This document shows, in pieces, positions 13,781 through 21,765 of a stretch of DNA of 64,000 nt. Each line of letters begins with the position of its first letter. Position 1 is the first letter of the stretch. The position numbers and the translations under genes were made by a program. The notes beneath the pieces were generated by a model that saw nothing but the letters and a program-made list of their open reading frames with translations, ran no database searches and was not told where the DNA came from. The stretch comes from an uncultured Bacteroides sp. (GTDB taxonomy: Bacteria; Bacteroidota; Bacteroidia; Bacteroidales; Bacteroidaceae). The stretch is from positions 87,786 to 151,785 of the forward strand of contig CALULP010000008.1 in the NCBI GenBank assembly GCA_944321495.1, read 5' to 3'.

Positions 13781-13788
13781 TACCTTTG
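13781..13788 (+). promoter_or_regulatory. Bacteroides -7 box upstream of the DUF486 gene
   Basis: TACCTTTG, 152 bp before the start at 13940. The stretch between holds a repeat array (13801-13894), giving a long leader if used. Confidence 0.55.
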
Positions 13789-13800
13789 CGCCGTTTTTCC

Positions 13801-13894
13801 GGCATAGTGTCACCGGCAGGATGGCGATACTTCGCCAGCGCGGTAGCGATACTACGCTAAGAGATTAGCGATACTACGCTACTATGCGCTCATT
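13801..13894. repeat. GTAGCG-type palindromic array, copy 2
   Basis: Units GGCGATACTTCGCC, GGTAGCGATACTACGCTA and TTAGCGATACTACGCTAC follow each other. It lies between the -7 box at 13781 and the DUF486 gene. Confidence 0.8.
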
Positions 13895-13939
13895 GACAGG
13901 CCGATACAATGATACCCAATCCATAACAGAACAAAATAT

Positions 13940-14308
13940 ATGAAAGGACTCAGCACCATCCTATTGCTGGTGGTTTCAAACATCTTCATGACCTTTGCCT
14001 GGTACGGGCACCTGAAGTTGCAGGAAATGAAGGTCATCTCCAACTGGCCGCTCTACGCCGTCATCCTCTTTTCGTGGGCCATCGCGCTGGCCGAATACTC
14101 GTGCCAGATACCCGCCAACCGCATCGGCTTTTCGGGCAACGGCGGGCCGTTCTCGCTGATGCAACTGAAAGTCATCCAGGAGGTTATCACGCTCATCGTG
14201 TTCACCGTGTTCACCACCGTGTTCTTCAAGAACGAAGCGTTGCACTGGAACCACTTCGCCGCCTTCTGCTGCCTGATACTGGCGGTGTACTTCGTGTTTA
14301 TGAGGTAA
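13940..14308 (+). CDS. DMT-type small membrane protein (DUF486)
   Basis: 122 residues with four hydrophobic helices: STILLLVVSNIFMTFAW, the YAVILFSWAIALAEY segment, EVITLIVFTVFTTVFF and FAAFCCLILAVYFVF. The conserved YSCQIPANRIG between helices 2 and 3 and the EYSCQ word are typical of DUF486, distantly related to small multidrug/drug-metabolite transporters. Substrate and function are unknown. It stands alone between repeat elements. Confidence 0.8.
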   Translation: MKGLSTILLLVVSNIFMTFAWYGHLKLQEMKVISNWPLYAVILFSWAIALAEYSCQIPANRIGFSGNGGPFSLMQLKVIQEVITLIVFTVFTTVFFKNEALHWNHFAAFCCLILAVYFVFMR

Positions 14309-14322
14309 TACTGTACTTATCC

Positions 14323-14735
14323 TTGCACTTTTTCTTTCGCTTGTCCGAAAGAAAAAGCTGCCAAAAAGAAAGGACCCCGGCTGCGCCCACCGGGCTACTC
14401 CGGTCACCGTTCAGGCTAAACGGCAGAAACTCGCTACGCTCAGACAGTCTGCCGTTCTTCACGCCTGCCCGCCATCCTCCGCTTTACGCCCGCCGGTCGA
14501 TGCCGGAGAGCCATGCGGCACCAAGCTGCACAACGTTCCCACGCCGCATGGCCGCGCCTAAGCGGAGGGGCGTCAAGCGGAAAGCGTGTTTTTGCGTGAA
14601 AAACAGCAGACTGTCTGAGCGCAGCGAGTTTTCTGCTGTTTAGCAAAAACGCGCTTGGAGTAGCCCCGGAGATTCAGCGCTTGATTTTTTCTTTTGGTAG
14701 CTTTTCTTTTGCATCAAGGCAAAAGAAAAGTACAC
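14323..14735. repeat. Long intergenic element A, copy 1 (~410 bp)
   Basis: Starts TGCACTTTTTCTTTCGCTT and ends with AAAAGAAAAGTACAC; the ends are imperfect inverted repeats. Inside, a 38-bp word around GGCAGAAACTCGCTACGCTC (14419-14456) reappears inverted at 14603-14641. No credible gene. A shorter copy is at 33604-33854. This explains most of the 14309-14813 gap. Confidence 0.75.
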
Positions 14736-14813
14736 AAAAATATTATGATACTGCAACTTTCCACCCCCGTCCTACGACTAATAGGATAGAACAACTAAAA
14801 AACAGAAAGAAAC

Positions 14814-15128
14814 ATGTTAGTAACCACAACCCCTACCATTGAAGGCGCACGCATCACCCGCTACTACGGCATCGTGTCGGGCGAGACCATCATCGGCGCC
14901 AACGTATTCCGCGACCTTTTTGCCAGCATCCGCGACATCGTGGGCGGACGCAGCGGCGCCTACGAGGAAGTGTTGCGCCAGGCCAAGGAAACCGCCTTGA
15001 AGGAAATGCAGGACCAAGCCGCCGCACGGGGCGCCAACGCCGTCATCGGCGTCGACCTGGACTATGAGACGGTGAACGGTTCCATGCTGATGGTGACCGC
15101 CGCCGGCACGGCAGTAACGGTAGAGTAA
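14814..15128 (+). CDS. YbjQ/UPF0145 family protein
   Basis: 104 residues matching the YbjQ (DUF74) family: [26 protein letters not shown], a central helix with [29 protein letters not shown] and a final strand [15 protein letters not shown]. Members form small pentamer-like rings and are sometimes labelled heavy-metal-binding, but no function is established. It is 13 bp upstream of the RNase H gene, so probably in one transcript with it. Confidence 0.88.
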   Translation: MLVTTTPTIEGARITRYYGIVSGETIIGANVFRDLFASIRDIVGGRSGAYEEVLRQAKETALKEMQDQAAARGANAVIGVDLDYETVNGSMLMVTAAGTAVTVE

Positions 15129-15141
15129 TCCCCCGGAAACC

Positions 15142-15786
15142 ATGGCCAAGAAACAGAAATACTACGTAGTGTGGGCAGGCGTCAACCCGGGCATCTACGA
15201 CTCGTGGACGGACTGCCAGCTGCAGACGAAAGGTTATGAAGGCGCGCAGTTCAAGGCATTCGACACGCGCCAGGAAGCCGAGCAGGCCTTTGCCTCACCG
15301 CCCCACGCCTACATCGGGAAACGAGCCGCGCACACCGCGAAAGCAACCCGGAAGACCGCCCCGCTCCCCCTGCCCGAAGCCGTGCGTAACAACTGCCTGG
15401 CGGTGGACGCGGCGTGCAGCGGCAATCCGGGACAAATGGAATACCGGGGCGTGCACCTGCCCTCCGGGCAACAGGTGTTCCACTACGGCCCCGTGTACGG
15501 CACGAACAACATCGGCGAGTTCCTCGCCATCGTGCACGCCTTGGCCTTGCTGAAACAGAAAGGGCAGGACATGCCCGTCTACAGCGACAGCCGCAACGCC
15601 TTGTTGTGGGTCAAGCAAAAGAAGTGCAAGACCAAGCTGCCCCGCAACGCCCGCAGCGAAGCCCTCTTCCAACTGATAGAGCGCGCCGAGAAGTGGCTGC
15701 ACGAGAATACCTACGCCACCCCCCTGCGGAAATGGGAAACGGAACAATGGGGGGAAATCCCTGCGGACTTCGGCCGGAAACACTGA
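15142..15786 (+). CDS. rnhA: Ribonuclease H with N-terminal viroplasmin domain
   Basis: 214 residues. Residues 1-50 form a viroplasmin/RNase H1-type hybrid-binding domain (KYYVVWAGVNPGIYDSWTDC... YEGAQFKAFDTRQEAEQAF). The C-terminal RNase H domain has the carboxylates AVDAACSGNPG, NNIGEFLAI, PVYSDSRNALLWV and the last Asp in IPADFG. It degrades RNA in RNA-DNA hybrids. The tail-to-tail neighbour is the ABC transporter on the other strand, 20 bp away. Confidence 0.92.
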   Translation: MAKKQKYYVVWAGVNPGIYDSWTDCQLQTKGYEGAQFKAFDTRQEAEQAFASPPHAYIGKRAAHTAKATRKTAPLPLPEAVRNNCLAVDAACSGNPGQMEYRGVHLPSGQQVFHYGPVYGTNNIGEFLAIVHALALLKQKGQDMPVYSDSRNALLWVKQKKCKTKLPRNARSEALFQLIERAEKWLHENTYATPLRKWETEQWGEIPADFGRKH

Positions 15787-15806
15787 CCTTTCCCCATCTT
15801 TTTCCC

Positions 15807-17651
15807 CTAAAGACTCTGCATGTCGTTCAGCTTCTTGTAGTAGCCGTTCTTCGCAATGAGCTGCTCGTGGGTGCCGCGCTCCACGATTTCGCCCTCAAAG
15901 AGCACGCAGATTTCGTCGGCATTCTTGATGGTGCTCAGGCGGTGCGCGATGGCGATGGTGGTGCGCGACTTCATCAGCCGCTCCAAAGCCTCCTGCACCA
16001 GGCGTTCGCTCTCGGTATCGAGGGCCGAGGTGGCTTCGTCCAGAATGAGGATAGGCGGGTTTTTCAGGATGGCGCGGGCAATGCTGATGCGCTGCCGCTG
16101 TCCGCCGGACAGACGCCCGCCGCGGTCGCCAATCATCGTGTCGTAGCCGTTTTCCGACTCCATGATGAAGTCGTGCGCATTGGCTATTTTGGCGGCTTCG
16201 ATGACCTGTTCCATGGTGGCGTTTTCCACGCCGAAAGTAATGTTGTTATAGAATGTGTCGTTAAAGAGTATGGCCTCCTGGTTGACGTTGCCTATCAGCG
16301 AGCGGAGGCTGTGGATGGACACGTCCTTGATGTTCTTGCCGTCGATGAGCACCTCGCCCTGCTGCACGTCGTGGTAACGGGGCACGAGGTCGACCAGCGT
16401 GGACTTGCCCGAGCCTGACTGCCCCACCAGCGCGATGGTCTTGCCCTTGGGCACCGTCAGGTTGATGTGCTTCAGCACGGGACGGCCTTCCACATAGCTG
16501 AAGCTGACGTCGCGGAACTCCAGTTGCTGTTCAAAGGCCTTCAAAGGCAGGGGGTGGGCCGGTTCCTGGATGGGGTTCTCCGCTTTCAGAATCATGTCGA
16601 TGCGGTCCATGCTGGCCAGTCCGATGGGCACGTTGTAGAACGTCTTGGTGAAATCCTTCAGCGGGTTGATGATGCTGTACAGCATGACCAGGTAGAAGAT
16701 GAACAGCGAGGCATCCATAGGCGCGTAGTCCGTATTGAGGATGAGCGAGCCGCCGAACCACAGCACGATGACGCTGACGCACGGGCCCAGAAACTCGCTC
16801 ATGGGGTGCGCCGGACTTGGGCGGATGACCATGGCGTTGACCGAGTTGCGGTATTCCTCATTAATCTTCACGAAACGGGCGGACATCTTCTTCTCGGCGA
16901 TGAAGGCCTTGATGATGCGCAGGCCGCCCAGCGTCTCGTCCAGTTGGGACATGATGGTGCCCCACTGCGCCTGCACCACCGACGAGCGGCGCTTCAGCTT
17001 ACGCGTCAGCGAGCCCATGCCCCAGCCCGCCAGGGGCAGGACGATGATGACGAAGAGCGTCATCTGCCAGCTGACGGCAAACATCACGAAGAAGTAGATG
17101 AGGATGGTGATGGGGTTGCGCAGCAGCATGTCCACCGAGCTGGTGACGTAGGTCTCGACAGCGGTCACGTCGGCGCTCATGCGGGCGATGATGTCGCCCT
17201 TGCGCTCTTCCGAAAAGAAGCTGAGGGGCAGCTTCAGCACTTTCTTGTAGACTTCGATGCGGATGTCGCGCACCACGCCCGTGCGCAGGGGCACCATCAC
17301 CGCCGCCGAGGCAAAGTAGCCCGCCGTCTTGAGCAGCGTGAGGAACATCAGCACGCCCCCCAGCAGGAACAGCATCGACAGGGCGCCGTGCTGCGCCACG
17401 AAGTTGCCCATCCACCAGTAGCCGTTGTTCACCAGCGAGTCGGTGGCGGCGCCCAGGCTGCTCCAGTCCACGGGCTGGTATTCGTACACCTGTCCGTCTA
17501 CCTTGAAAAGGATGTTGAGAATGGGCACAAGCGCCGTGAACGAGAACACGTTGAGCCATTGCGACACGAAGTTCAGCACCACGGCCCAGACGAGGAATTT
17601 GCGGTAGGGCTTCACGTAGCGCCCCAGCAGGGAGAAAAATTGTTTCAGCAT
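15807..17651 (-). CDS. MsbA-like ABC transporter (fused membrane and ATPase domains)
   Basis: 614 residues. The N-terminal ~330 residues contain six membrane segments of an ABC exporter (FLVWAVVLNFVSQWLNVF, MLFLLGGVLMFLTLL, ILIYFFVMFAV and others). The C-terminal ATPase domain carries Walker A GQSGSGKST, signature RLSGGQRQRISIARA and Walker B PPILILDEATSALD. Proteins of this layout in Bacteroidales are usually annotated as lipid A exporter MsbA-like or multidrug exporters; the sequence alone does not tell which. Its predicted leader (17652-17806) carries a repeat array. Confidence 0.9.
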   Translation of the reverse strand: MLKQFFSLLGRYVKPYRKFLVWAVVLNFVSQWLNVFSFTALVPILNILFKVDGQVYEYQPVDWSSLGAATDSLVNNGYWWMGNFVAQHGALSMLFLLGGVLMFLTLLKTAGYFASAAVMVPLRTGVVRDIRIEVYKKVLKLPLSFFSEERKGDIIARMSADVTAVETYVTSSVDMLLRNPITILIYFFVMFAVSWQMTLFVIIVLPLAGWGMGSLTRKLKRRSSVVQAQWGTIMSQLDETLGGLRIIKAFIAEKKMSARFVKINEEYRNSVNAMVIRPSPAHPMSEFLGPCVSVIVLWFGGSLILNTDYAPMDASLFIFYLVMLYSIINPLKDFTKTFYNVPIGLASMDRIDMILKAENPIQEPAHPLPLKAFEQQLEFRDVSFSYVEGRPVLKHINLTVPKGKTIALVGQSGSGKSTLVDLVPRYHDVQQGEVLIDGKNIKDVSIHSLRSLIGNVNQEAILFNDTFYNNITFGVENATMEQVIEAAKIANAHDFIMESENGYDTMIGDRGGRLSGGQRQRISIARAILKNPPILILDEATSALDTESERLVQEALERLMKSRTTIAIAHRLSTIKNADEICVLFEGEIVERGTHEQLIAKNGYYKKLNDMQSL

Positions 17652-17709
17652 ATTTCTTAAAAACGGCTAAGCGGCGTGTATCGCCATAAATACCTCAGAA
17701 GCAATGCGT

Positions 17710-17799
17710 TGGTAGCGTAGTATCGCTATTCTCTTAGCGTAGTATCGCTACCGTCCTGGCGGTGCATCGCTATTCTCTTAGCGCAGTATCGCTACCAAA
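17710..17799. repeat. GTAGCG-type palindromic array, copy 3
   Basis: Units TAGCGTAGTATCGCTA, TAGCGTAGTATCGCTACC and TAGCGCAGTATCGCTACC separated by TTCTCT and a GGTGCATCGC unit. It lies between the minus-strand -7 box (17807-17814) and the ABC gene start. Confidence 0.85.
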
Positions 17800-17806
17800 C
17801 CGGGGG

Positions 17807-17814
17807 CAAAGATA
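17807..17814 (-). promoter_or_regulatory. Bacteroides -7 box for the MsbA-like gene
   Basis: On the minus strand reads TATCTTTG, 156 bp before the ABC gene start at 17651. No clear -33 element. Confidence 0.55.
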
Positions 17815-17942
17815 GTGATAATTTGTCAAAAACCCTTCCCGCGCCGCACAAAAGGCGCCCCACAGCGGAGGCCGGACAACGGCTGCAATGTCCTCTATTT
17901 CTTGAAACTTGGCCTAAGCGGCCTTATCCCGCCACAATCCTG

Positions 17943-17972
17943 TTGCATGGAATGGAAAAGCCGTGTAACTTC
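17943..17972 (+). promoter_or_regulatory. Possible promoter of the GNAT gene
   Basis: TTGC, a 19-bp gap, then TAACTTCG, one base off the TAnnTTTG consensus, 8 bp before the ATG at 17981. Weak because so close to the start. Confidence 0.3.
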
Positions 17973-17980
17973 GCGCCATT

Positions 17981-19186
17981 ATGAAAACTGTACAGGTAAA
18001 ACGAGTTTCCAACCGCCGGGAGATGGACGACTTCGTCCGCCTGCCCCGCACCATCTACGCGGGCAACCCCTGCTATGTGCCCGACCTGGAAGCGGACATC
18101 CGCGACACGTTCGACCCCCGCAAGAATGCCGGGCTGGACTTTACAGACATCCAGCCCTTTGTGGCCTACGACGGGGAGGGACGCGCCGTGGGACGCATTG
18201 CAGGCATCATCAACCACCGCGCCAACCAGAAGTGGGGCACGCGCAACGTGCGCTTCGGCTTCATCGAGTTCACCGACGACGCCCGCGTGTCAGCCGCCCT
18301 GCTCCATGCCGTGGAACAGTGGGGACGCGAACGGGGCATGACGCGCATCGAGGGACCGATGGGCATCTTCGACTTCGACAAGGAAGGCATGCTGGTGGAA
18401 GACTTCGACCGCATGGGCTCGATGGTCACCATCTACAACCCGCCCTACTACCCCCGCCACCTGGAAGCCCTGGGCTACACCAAGGAGGTGGACTGGGTGC
18501 AGGTAAGCGTAGAAGTGCCCCGCGAGGTGCCGGCCAAGTACGCCCGGGTGGCACGCCTGTCCGGGGAAATGTTCGGCCTGCACGTCCGCAAGCTCACCAC
18601 CCGGGAGGTGAAGCAGGGCTACGGGCGCAAGGTGTTCCGGCTGCTGAACGCCGCCTATGCCCCGCTGTTCGGCTACACGGAGCTGTCGGACCGCCAGATT
18701 GACGACTACCTGAAACGCTACATCCCCCTGCTGGACTGGCAACTGCTGCCCGTGGTAGAAAACGAACAAGGCGAACTGGTGGGCGTGGCCATCACCATGC
18801 CCAGCCTGTCGCACGCCCTGCGGAAAACCGGCGGCCGGCTGCTGCCCTGGGGATGGCTGCACCTCATCCGCGCCCTGAAGTGGAAGCGCGAAGACAAGGC
18901 GGAGCTGTTCCTCATCGCCGTGCGCCCCGACTACCAGGGGCTGGGCGTCAACGCGCTGTTCTTTGCCGACCTCATCCCCATCTACAACCGCTACGGCTTC
19001 ACCCGTGCCGAAACAGGCCCGCAGCTGGAGGACAACATCAAAGAGCTGTCGCAATGGAAACCCCTCAACCCCACGCTGGGCAAACGGAGGCGATGCTACG
19101 GCAAGAGCCTCTCCCCCGGCCCCTCTCCCGCAGAAAGGAAAGAAGCGGACGGGACCCCGGATAACGAGACAGAAAAAAACAAATAA
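17981..19186 (+). CDS. GNAT-like N-acetyltransferase, tail derived from a repeat
   Basis: 401 residues. The family is recognised from the N-terminal TVQVKRVSNRREMDDFVRLPR, the segment GRIAGIINHRANQKWG and the C-terminal GNAT-like core FLIAVRPDYQGLGVNALFF with the acetyl-CoA-loop style RPDYQGLGV. Substrate unknown. Comparable proteins, as I recall them, end shortly after KRRRCYGK. Here ~25 extra residues (SLSPGPSPAERKEADG and on) are translated from repeat-like CTCTCCC/GGGAGAG sequence. It is 82 bp upstream of the ketosynthase, in the same direction, and could belong to that operon. Confidence 0.8.
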   Translation: MKTVQVKRVSNRREMDDFVRLPRTIYAGNPCYVPDLEADIRDTFDPRKNAGLDFTDIQPFVAYDGEGRAVGRIAGIINHRANQKWGTRNVRFGFIEFTDDARVSAALLHAVEQWGRERGMTRIEGPMGIFDFDKEGMLVEDFDRMGSMVTIYNPPYYPRHLEALGYTKEVDWVQVSVEVPREVPAKYARVARLSGEMFGLHVRKLTTREVKQGYGRKVFRLLNAAYAPLFGYTELSDRQIDDYLKRYIPLLDWQLLPVVENEQGELVGVAITMPSLSHALRKTGGRLLPWGWLHLIRALKWKREDKAELFLIAVRPDYQGLGVNALFFADLIPIYNRYGFTRAETGPQLEDNIKELSQWKPLNPTLGKRRRCYGKSLSPGPSPAERKEADGTPDNETEKNK

Positions 19187-19214
19187 GATAACAACAATAC
19201 AATAAATAAGGTAA

Positions 19215-19255
19215 CTCCCCACCTCCCCTCTCCGCGGGAGAGGGGAGGTGGGGAG
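19215..19255. repeat. Perfect 18-bp hairpin upstream of the ketosynthase
   Basis: CTCCCCACCTCCCCTCTC (19215-19232) pairs perfectly with 19238-19255 across a 5-base loop. It ends 13 bp before the ATG at 19269. No T run follows, so it is not a classical terminator; it would put a very stable hairpin in the 5' leader of the ketosynthase if transcribed through. Confidence 0.8.
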
Positions 19256-19268
19256 AGGCTTTTTAACT

Positions 19269-20492
19269 ATGGAAAGAAAAGTAGTAATCACCGGCATGGG
19301 CATCTGGTCGTGCCTGGGCACCACGCTTGACGACGTGTGCCAGTCGCTCCGCCAAGGCAAAAGCGGCATCGTCTTCAGCCAAGAACGCAAGGACGCGGGC
19401 TTCCGCTCCGCCCTGTGCGCCGACGTGCCCCGCCCCGACCTGAAGCCCTACATCTCGCGCAACCTGCGCCAGTTCATGCCCGAAGAGGCACAATACGCTT
19501 ACATGGCCACCCGCTCCGCCCTGGAGCACGCGCGGCTGGACCAGGACTACATCGACGCCCACGAGGTAGGCATCATCTACGGCAACGACTCGGTGGCCGA
19601 GGCAACGATGCGCGCGCTGGACAAGTTCCGCGAGTTCCACGACACGGCGGCCTGCGGCAGCGGCGCCATCTTCCAGTCCATGAACTCCACCGTCACCATG
19701 AACCTGGCCTGCCTGTTCCACCTCAAGGGCATCAACCTCACCGCCTCGGGCGCCTGCGCCTCGGGCTCGCACGCCATCGGCCTGGCGTGGCTGCTCATCC
19801 GCAACGGGCTGCAAGACTGCATCGTGTGCGGCGGCGCGCAGGAGGCCAACATGTACGGCGTGGCCGCCTTCGACGGCATACAGTCGTTCTCCGTCCGCGA
19901 GGCCGAACCCACGCGCGCCAGCCGCCCCTTCGACCGCGACCGCGACGGGCTGGTGCCCGGCGGCGGGGCGGCAACCGTCGTGGTGGAGAGCTACGAGCAC
20001 GCCGTCCGCCGCAGCGCGCCCATCCTGGCGGAGATAGTAAACTGGGGATTCTCGGGCAACGGCGACCACATCTCCACCCCCAACGTGGCAGGCCCCGCCC
20101 GTTCGCTGGAGCTGTGCCTGAAGCAGGGCGGCATCCGCCCCCGCGAGATAGGCTACGTCAACGCCCATGCCACCTCCACCCGCATCGGCGACGCCCGCGA
20201 GGCACAGGCCATCGCGCAGGTATTCGGCGACTACCGCGTGCCCGTCACCTCCACCAAAGGCCAGACGGGGCACGAGATGTGGATGGCCGGCGCCAGCGAA
20301 ATCATCTACTCCACGCTGATGATGAAGGGCGGATTCATTGCCGGAAGCCTCAACTTCGAGCACCCCGACGACGACACCGCCTGCCTGAACATCGTGCCCG
20401 AGACGAGGGAAGCCCGCTTCGACACGTTCCTCTCCAACTCCTTCGGGTTCGGGGGGACGAACTCGACGCTGGTGGTATGCGACGTTCAGTAA
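19269..20492 (+). CDS. Beta-ketoacyl-ACP synthase of a secondary fatty-acid/polyketide-like cluster
   Basis: 407 residues, thiolase fold. It condenses a malonyl unit with a carrier-bound acyl chain. Catalytic Cys163 lies in TASGACASGSHAIG; the histidines are in VNAHATSTRIGD and TKGQTGHEMWMAG; the final FLSNSFGFGGTNSTLVV is the family C terminus. ATG 19269 is chosen over an upstream in-frame start that would lie in the hairpin. It differs clearly from the housekeeping FabF at 30444. There is no second ketosynthase (chain-length factor) nearby. Confidence 0.9.
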   Translation: MERKVVITGMGIWSCLGTTLDDVCQSLRQGKSGIVFSQERKDAGFRSALCADVPRPDLKPYISRNLRQFMPEEAQYAYMATRSALEHARLDQDYIDAHEVGIIYGNDSVAEATMRALDKFREFHDTAACGSGAIFQSMNSTVTMNLACLFHLKGINLTASGACASGSHAIGLAWLLIRNGLQDCIVCGGAQEANMYGVAAFDGIQSFSVREAEPTRASRPFDRDRDGLVPGGGAATVVVESYEHAVRRSAPILAEIVNWGFSGNGDHISTPNVAGPARSLELCLKQGGIRPREIGYVNAHATSTRIGDAREAQAIAQVFGDYRVPVTSTKGQTGHEMWMAGASEIIYSTLMMKGGFIAGSLNFEHPDDDTACLNIVPETREARFDTFLSNSFGFGGTNSTLVVCDVQ

Positions 20493-20518
20493 TAATCCCT
20501 TACACCATCACCCCGCCC

Positions 20519-20606
20519 GAATCGAGACCATGATCTCGACCCCTCCTCGACCGAGGTGAAGGAGGCTTCGCGACCGAGGCGGAGGAACGGTCGAGACCGA
20601 GGCCTC
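20519..20606. repeat. CGAGACC/GGTCTCG-type intergenic repeat region
   Basis: Words ATCGAGACCATGATCTCGA, CTCCTCGACCGAGG and GGTCGAGACCGAGGCCTCGG overlap as short palindromes. It lies in the 219-bp gap between ketosynthase and carrier protein, which otherwise holds no gene. Confidence 0.5.
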
Positions 20607-20711
20607 GGCAAGCCATTGGGCATCAGCCACTTGCACGGAGCCCCAGAGGGGAGAGAGGCGACAGAGTACATTAAGATAATATTTAACAACTAACAGATAA
20701 ACAAAACGACT

Positions 20712-20960
20712 ATGACACGCGAAGAAATCGTAGAGAAAGTGAATGCCCTCCTGGCAGAAGAGTTTGAAGTGGACGAAGCCAACTTCGCCCCCGACGCCAA
20801 CATCAAGGAAACGCTCTCGCTGGACAGCCTGAGCCTGGTAGACCTAGTGGCCGTCATCCAGCAGACGTACAAAGTGAAGATTCCCGCCGCCGAGCTGAAA
20901 ACCATCCAGACGTTCGACAACCTGTACGACTACATCCTCTCACACGTGGCACAGGCATGA
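20712..20960 (+). CDS. Acyl carrier protein of the cluster
   Basis: 82 residues, acidic, with the phosphopantetheine site DSLSLVDLVA (Ser39) instead of the DSLDTVEL of housekeeping AcpP at 30186. It carries the growing acyl chain for the neighbouring enzymes. Its stop overlaps the next start by 4 bp (ATGA), pointing to coupled translation. Confidence 0.93.
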   Translation: MTREEIVEKVNALLAEEFEVDEANFAPDANIKETLSLDSLSLVDLVAVIQQTYKVKIPAAELKTIQTFDNLYDYILSHVAQA

Positions 20961-21379
20961 GCGCACCCTTCCCCGACATCACCCGCCTCATCCCGCAACG
21001 CGCCCCCATCCTCATGGTAGACGCGCTGCTGGAGGCGCAGGACGACACCGCAACGACGTGCCTCACCGTCCGCCCGGACAACTATTTCCTGGACGAAGAC
21101 GGCCGCCTGGACGAAACGGGGCTGATAGAGCACATCGCCCAGTCCGCCTCCGCGCTGGCAGGCTACAAGGCGCTCCGCGCAGGCGCCGCGCAACCGCCCG
21201 TGGGCTACATCGGCGAGGTGAAGAAGTTCCGCTGCCTCCGCCGCCCGCGCACGGGCGAGACCCTGCGCACCACCCTCACCCTGGGGGCAAAGGCCGGCGG
21301 CGTCACCCTGCTCACCGCCGAAACGCAGGCCGACGGCAGGACGGTGGCAAGCACGCACCTGAAGATATTCATCGCTTAA
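20957..21379 (+). CDS. Hotdog-fold 3-hydroxyacyl-ACP dehydratase, first copy
   Basis: 140 residues. FabA/FabZ-like pattern: ITRLIPQRAPILMVDALLE at the start and LIEHIAQSASALAGYKAL for the central helix, then PVGYIGEVKKFRCLRRPRTGETL. The order matches the dehydratase-like protein that accompanies ketosynthases in Bacteroidetes pigment and lipid clusters. The catalytic His seen in FabZ (HFPG) is not obvious here, so this copy may act with the second copy as a heterodimer. That is inference. Confidence 0.75.
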   Translation: MSAPFPDITRLIPQRAPILMVDALLEAQDDTATTCLTVRPDNYFLDEDGRLDETGLIEHIAQSASALAGYKALRAGAAQPPVGYIGEVKKFRCLRRPRTGETLRTTLTLGAKAGGVTLLTAETQADGRTVASTHLKIFIA

Positions 21380-21393
21380 CCCGACACACGCCC

Positions 21394-21765
21394 ATGCTAC
21401 TGAGAGACAACTACTACAAGATAGCCGGCAGGAACACCACCGGACGGGAAACCGCCTTCCGCATCGTCCTCCTGCCGGACTGCGACGTCTATCGCGGACA
21501 CTTCCCGGGCCGCCCCGTGTGCCCCGGCGTATGCAACGTGCAGGTGATAAAAGAGTGCGCCGCGCTGCTGGCAGGCAAGCCGTTGTCCATCGGCGCCATC
21601 CGCCAATGCCGGTTCACCGCCGTCGCCACGCCCGGGCAATGCCCCTGGCTGGACGTCACCCTGGACATCGAACCGTCCGCCGGAGGCTACGCCGTGAACG
21701 CCCGCATCGCCGACGGCCGCGCCACCTACCTGGACTTCAAGGGAGAGATGCATGAGCAGGCATGA
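21394..21765 (+). CDS. FabZ-like hotdog protein, second copy
   Basis: 123 residues starting at ATG 21394 (MLLRDNYYKIAGRNTTG); a longer frame upstream is the shadow of the first dehydratase. It has the FabZ-type active-site strand YRGHFPGRPVCPGVCNVQVIKE with the catalytic His of HFPG and CPGV, and ends with the sheet WLDVTLDIEPSAGGYAV. It probably dehydrates 3-hydroxyacyl-ACP. Fourteen bases overlap the FAD enzyme, so the genes are translationally linked. Confidence 0.8.
   Translation: MLLRDNYYKIAGRNTTGRETAFRIVLLPDCDVYRGHFPGRPVCPGVCNVQVIKECAALLAGKPLSIGAIRQCRFTAVATPGQCPWLDVTLDIEPSAGGYAVNARIADGRATYLDFKGEMHEQA

Noticed and set aside
15414-17660. Long plus-strand frames opposite the ABC transporter
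   Set aside because: Antisense readings of the ABC gene, with no domains.
21058-21393. Upstream extension of the second dehydratase
   Set aside because: This part is an out-of-frame reading of the first dehydratase gene and shows no hotdog motifs.
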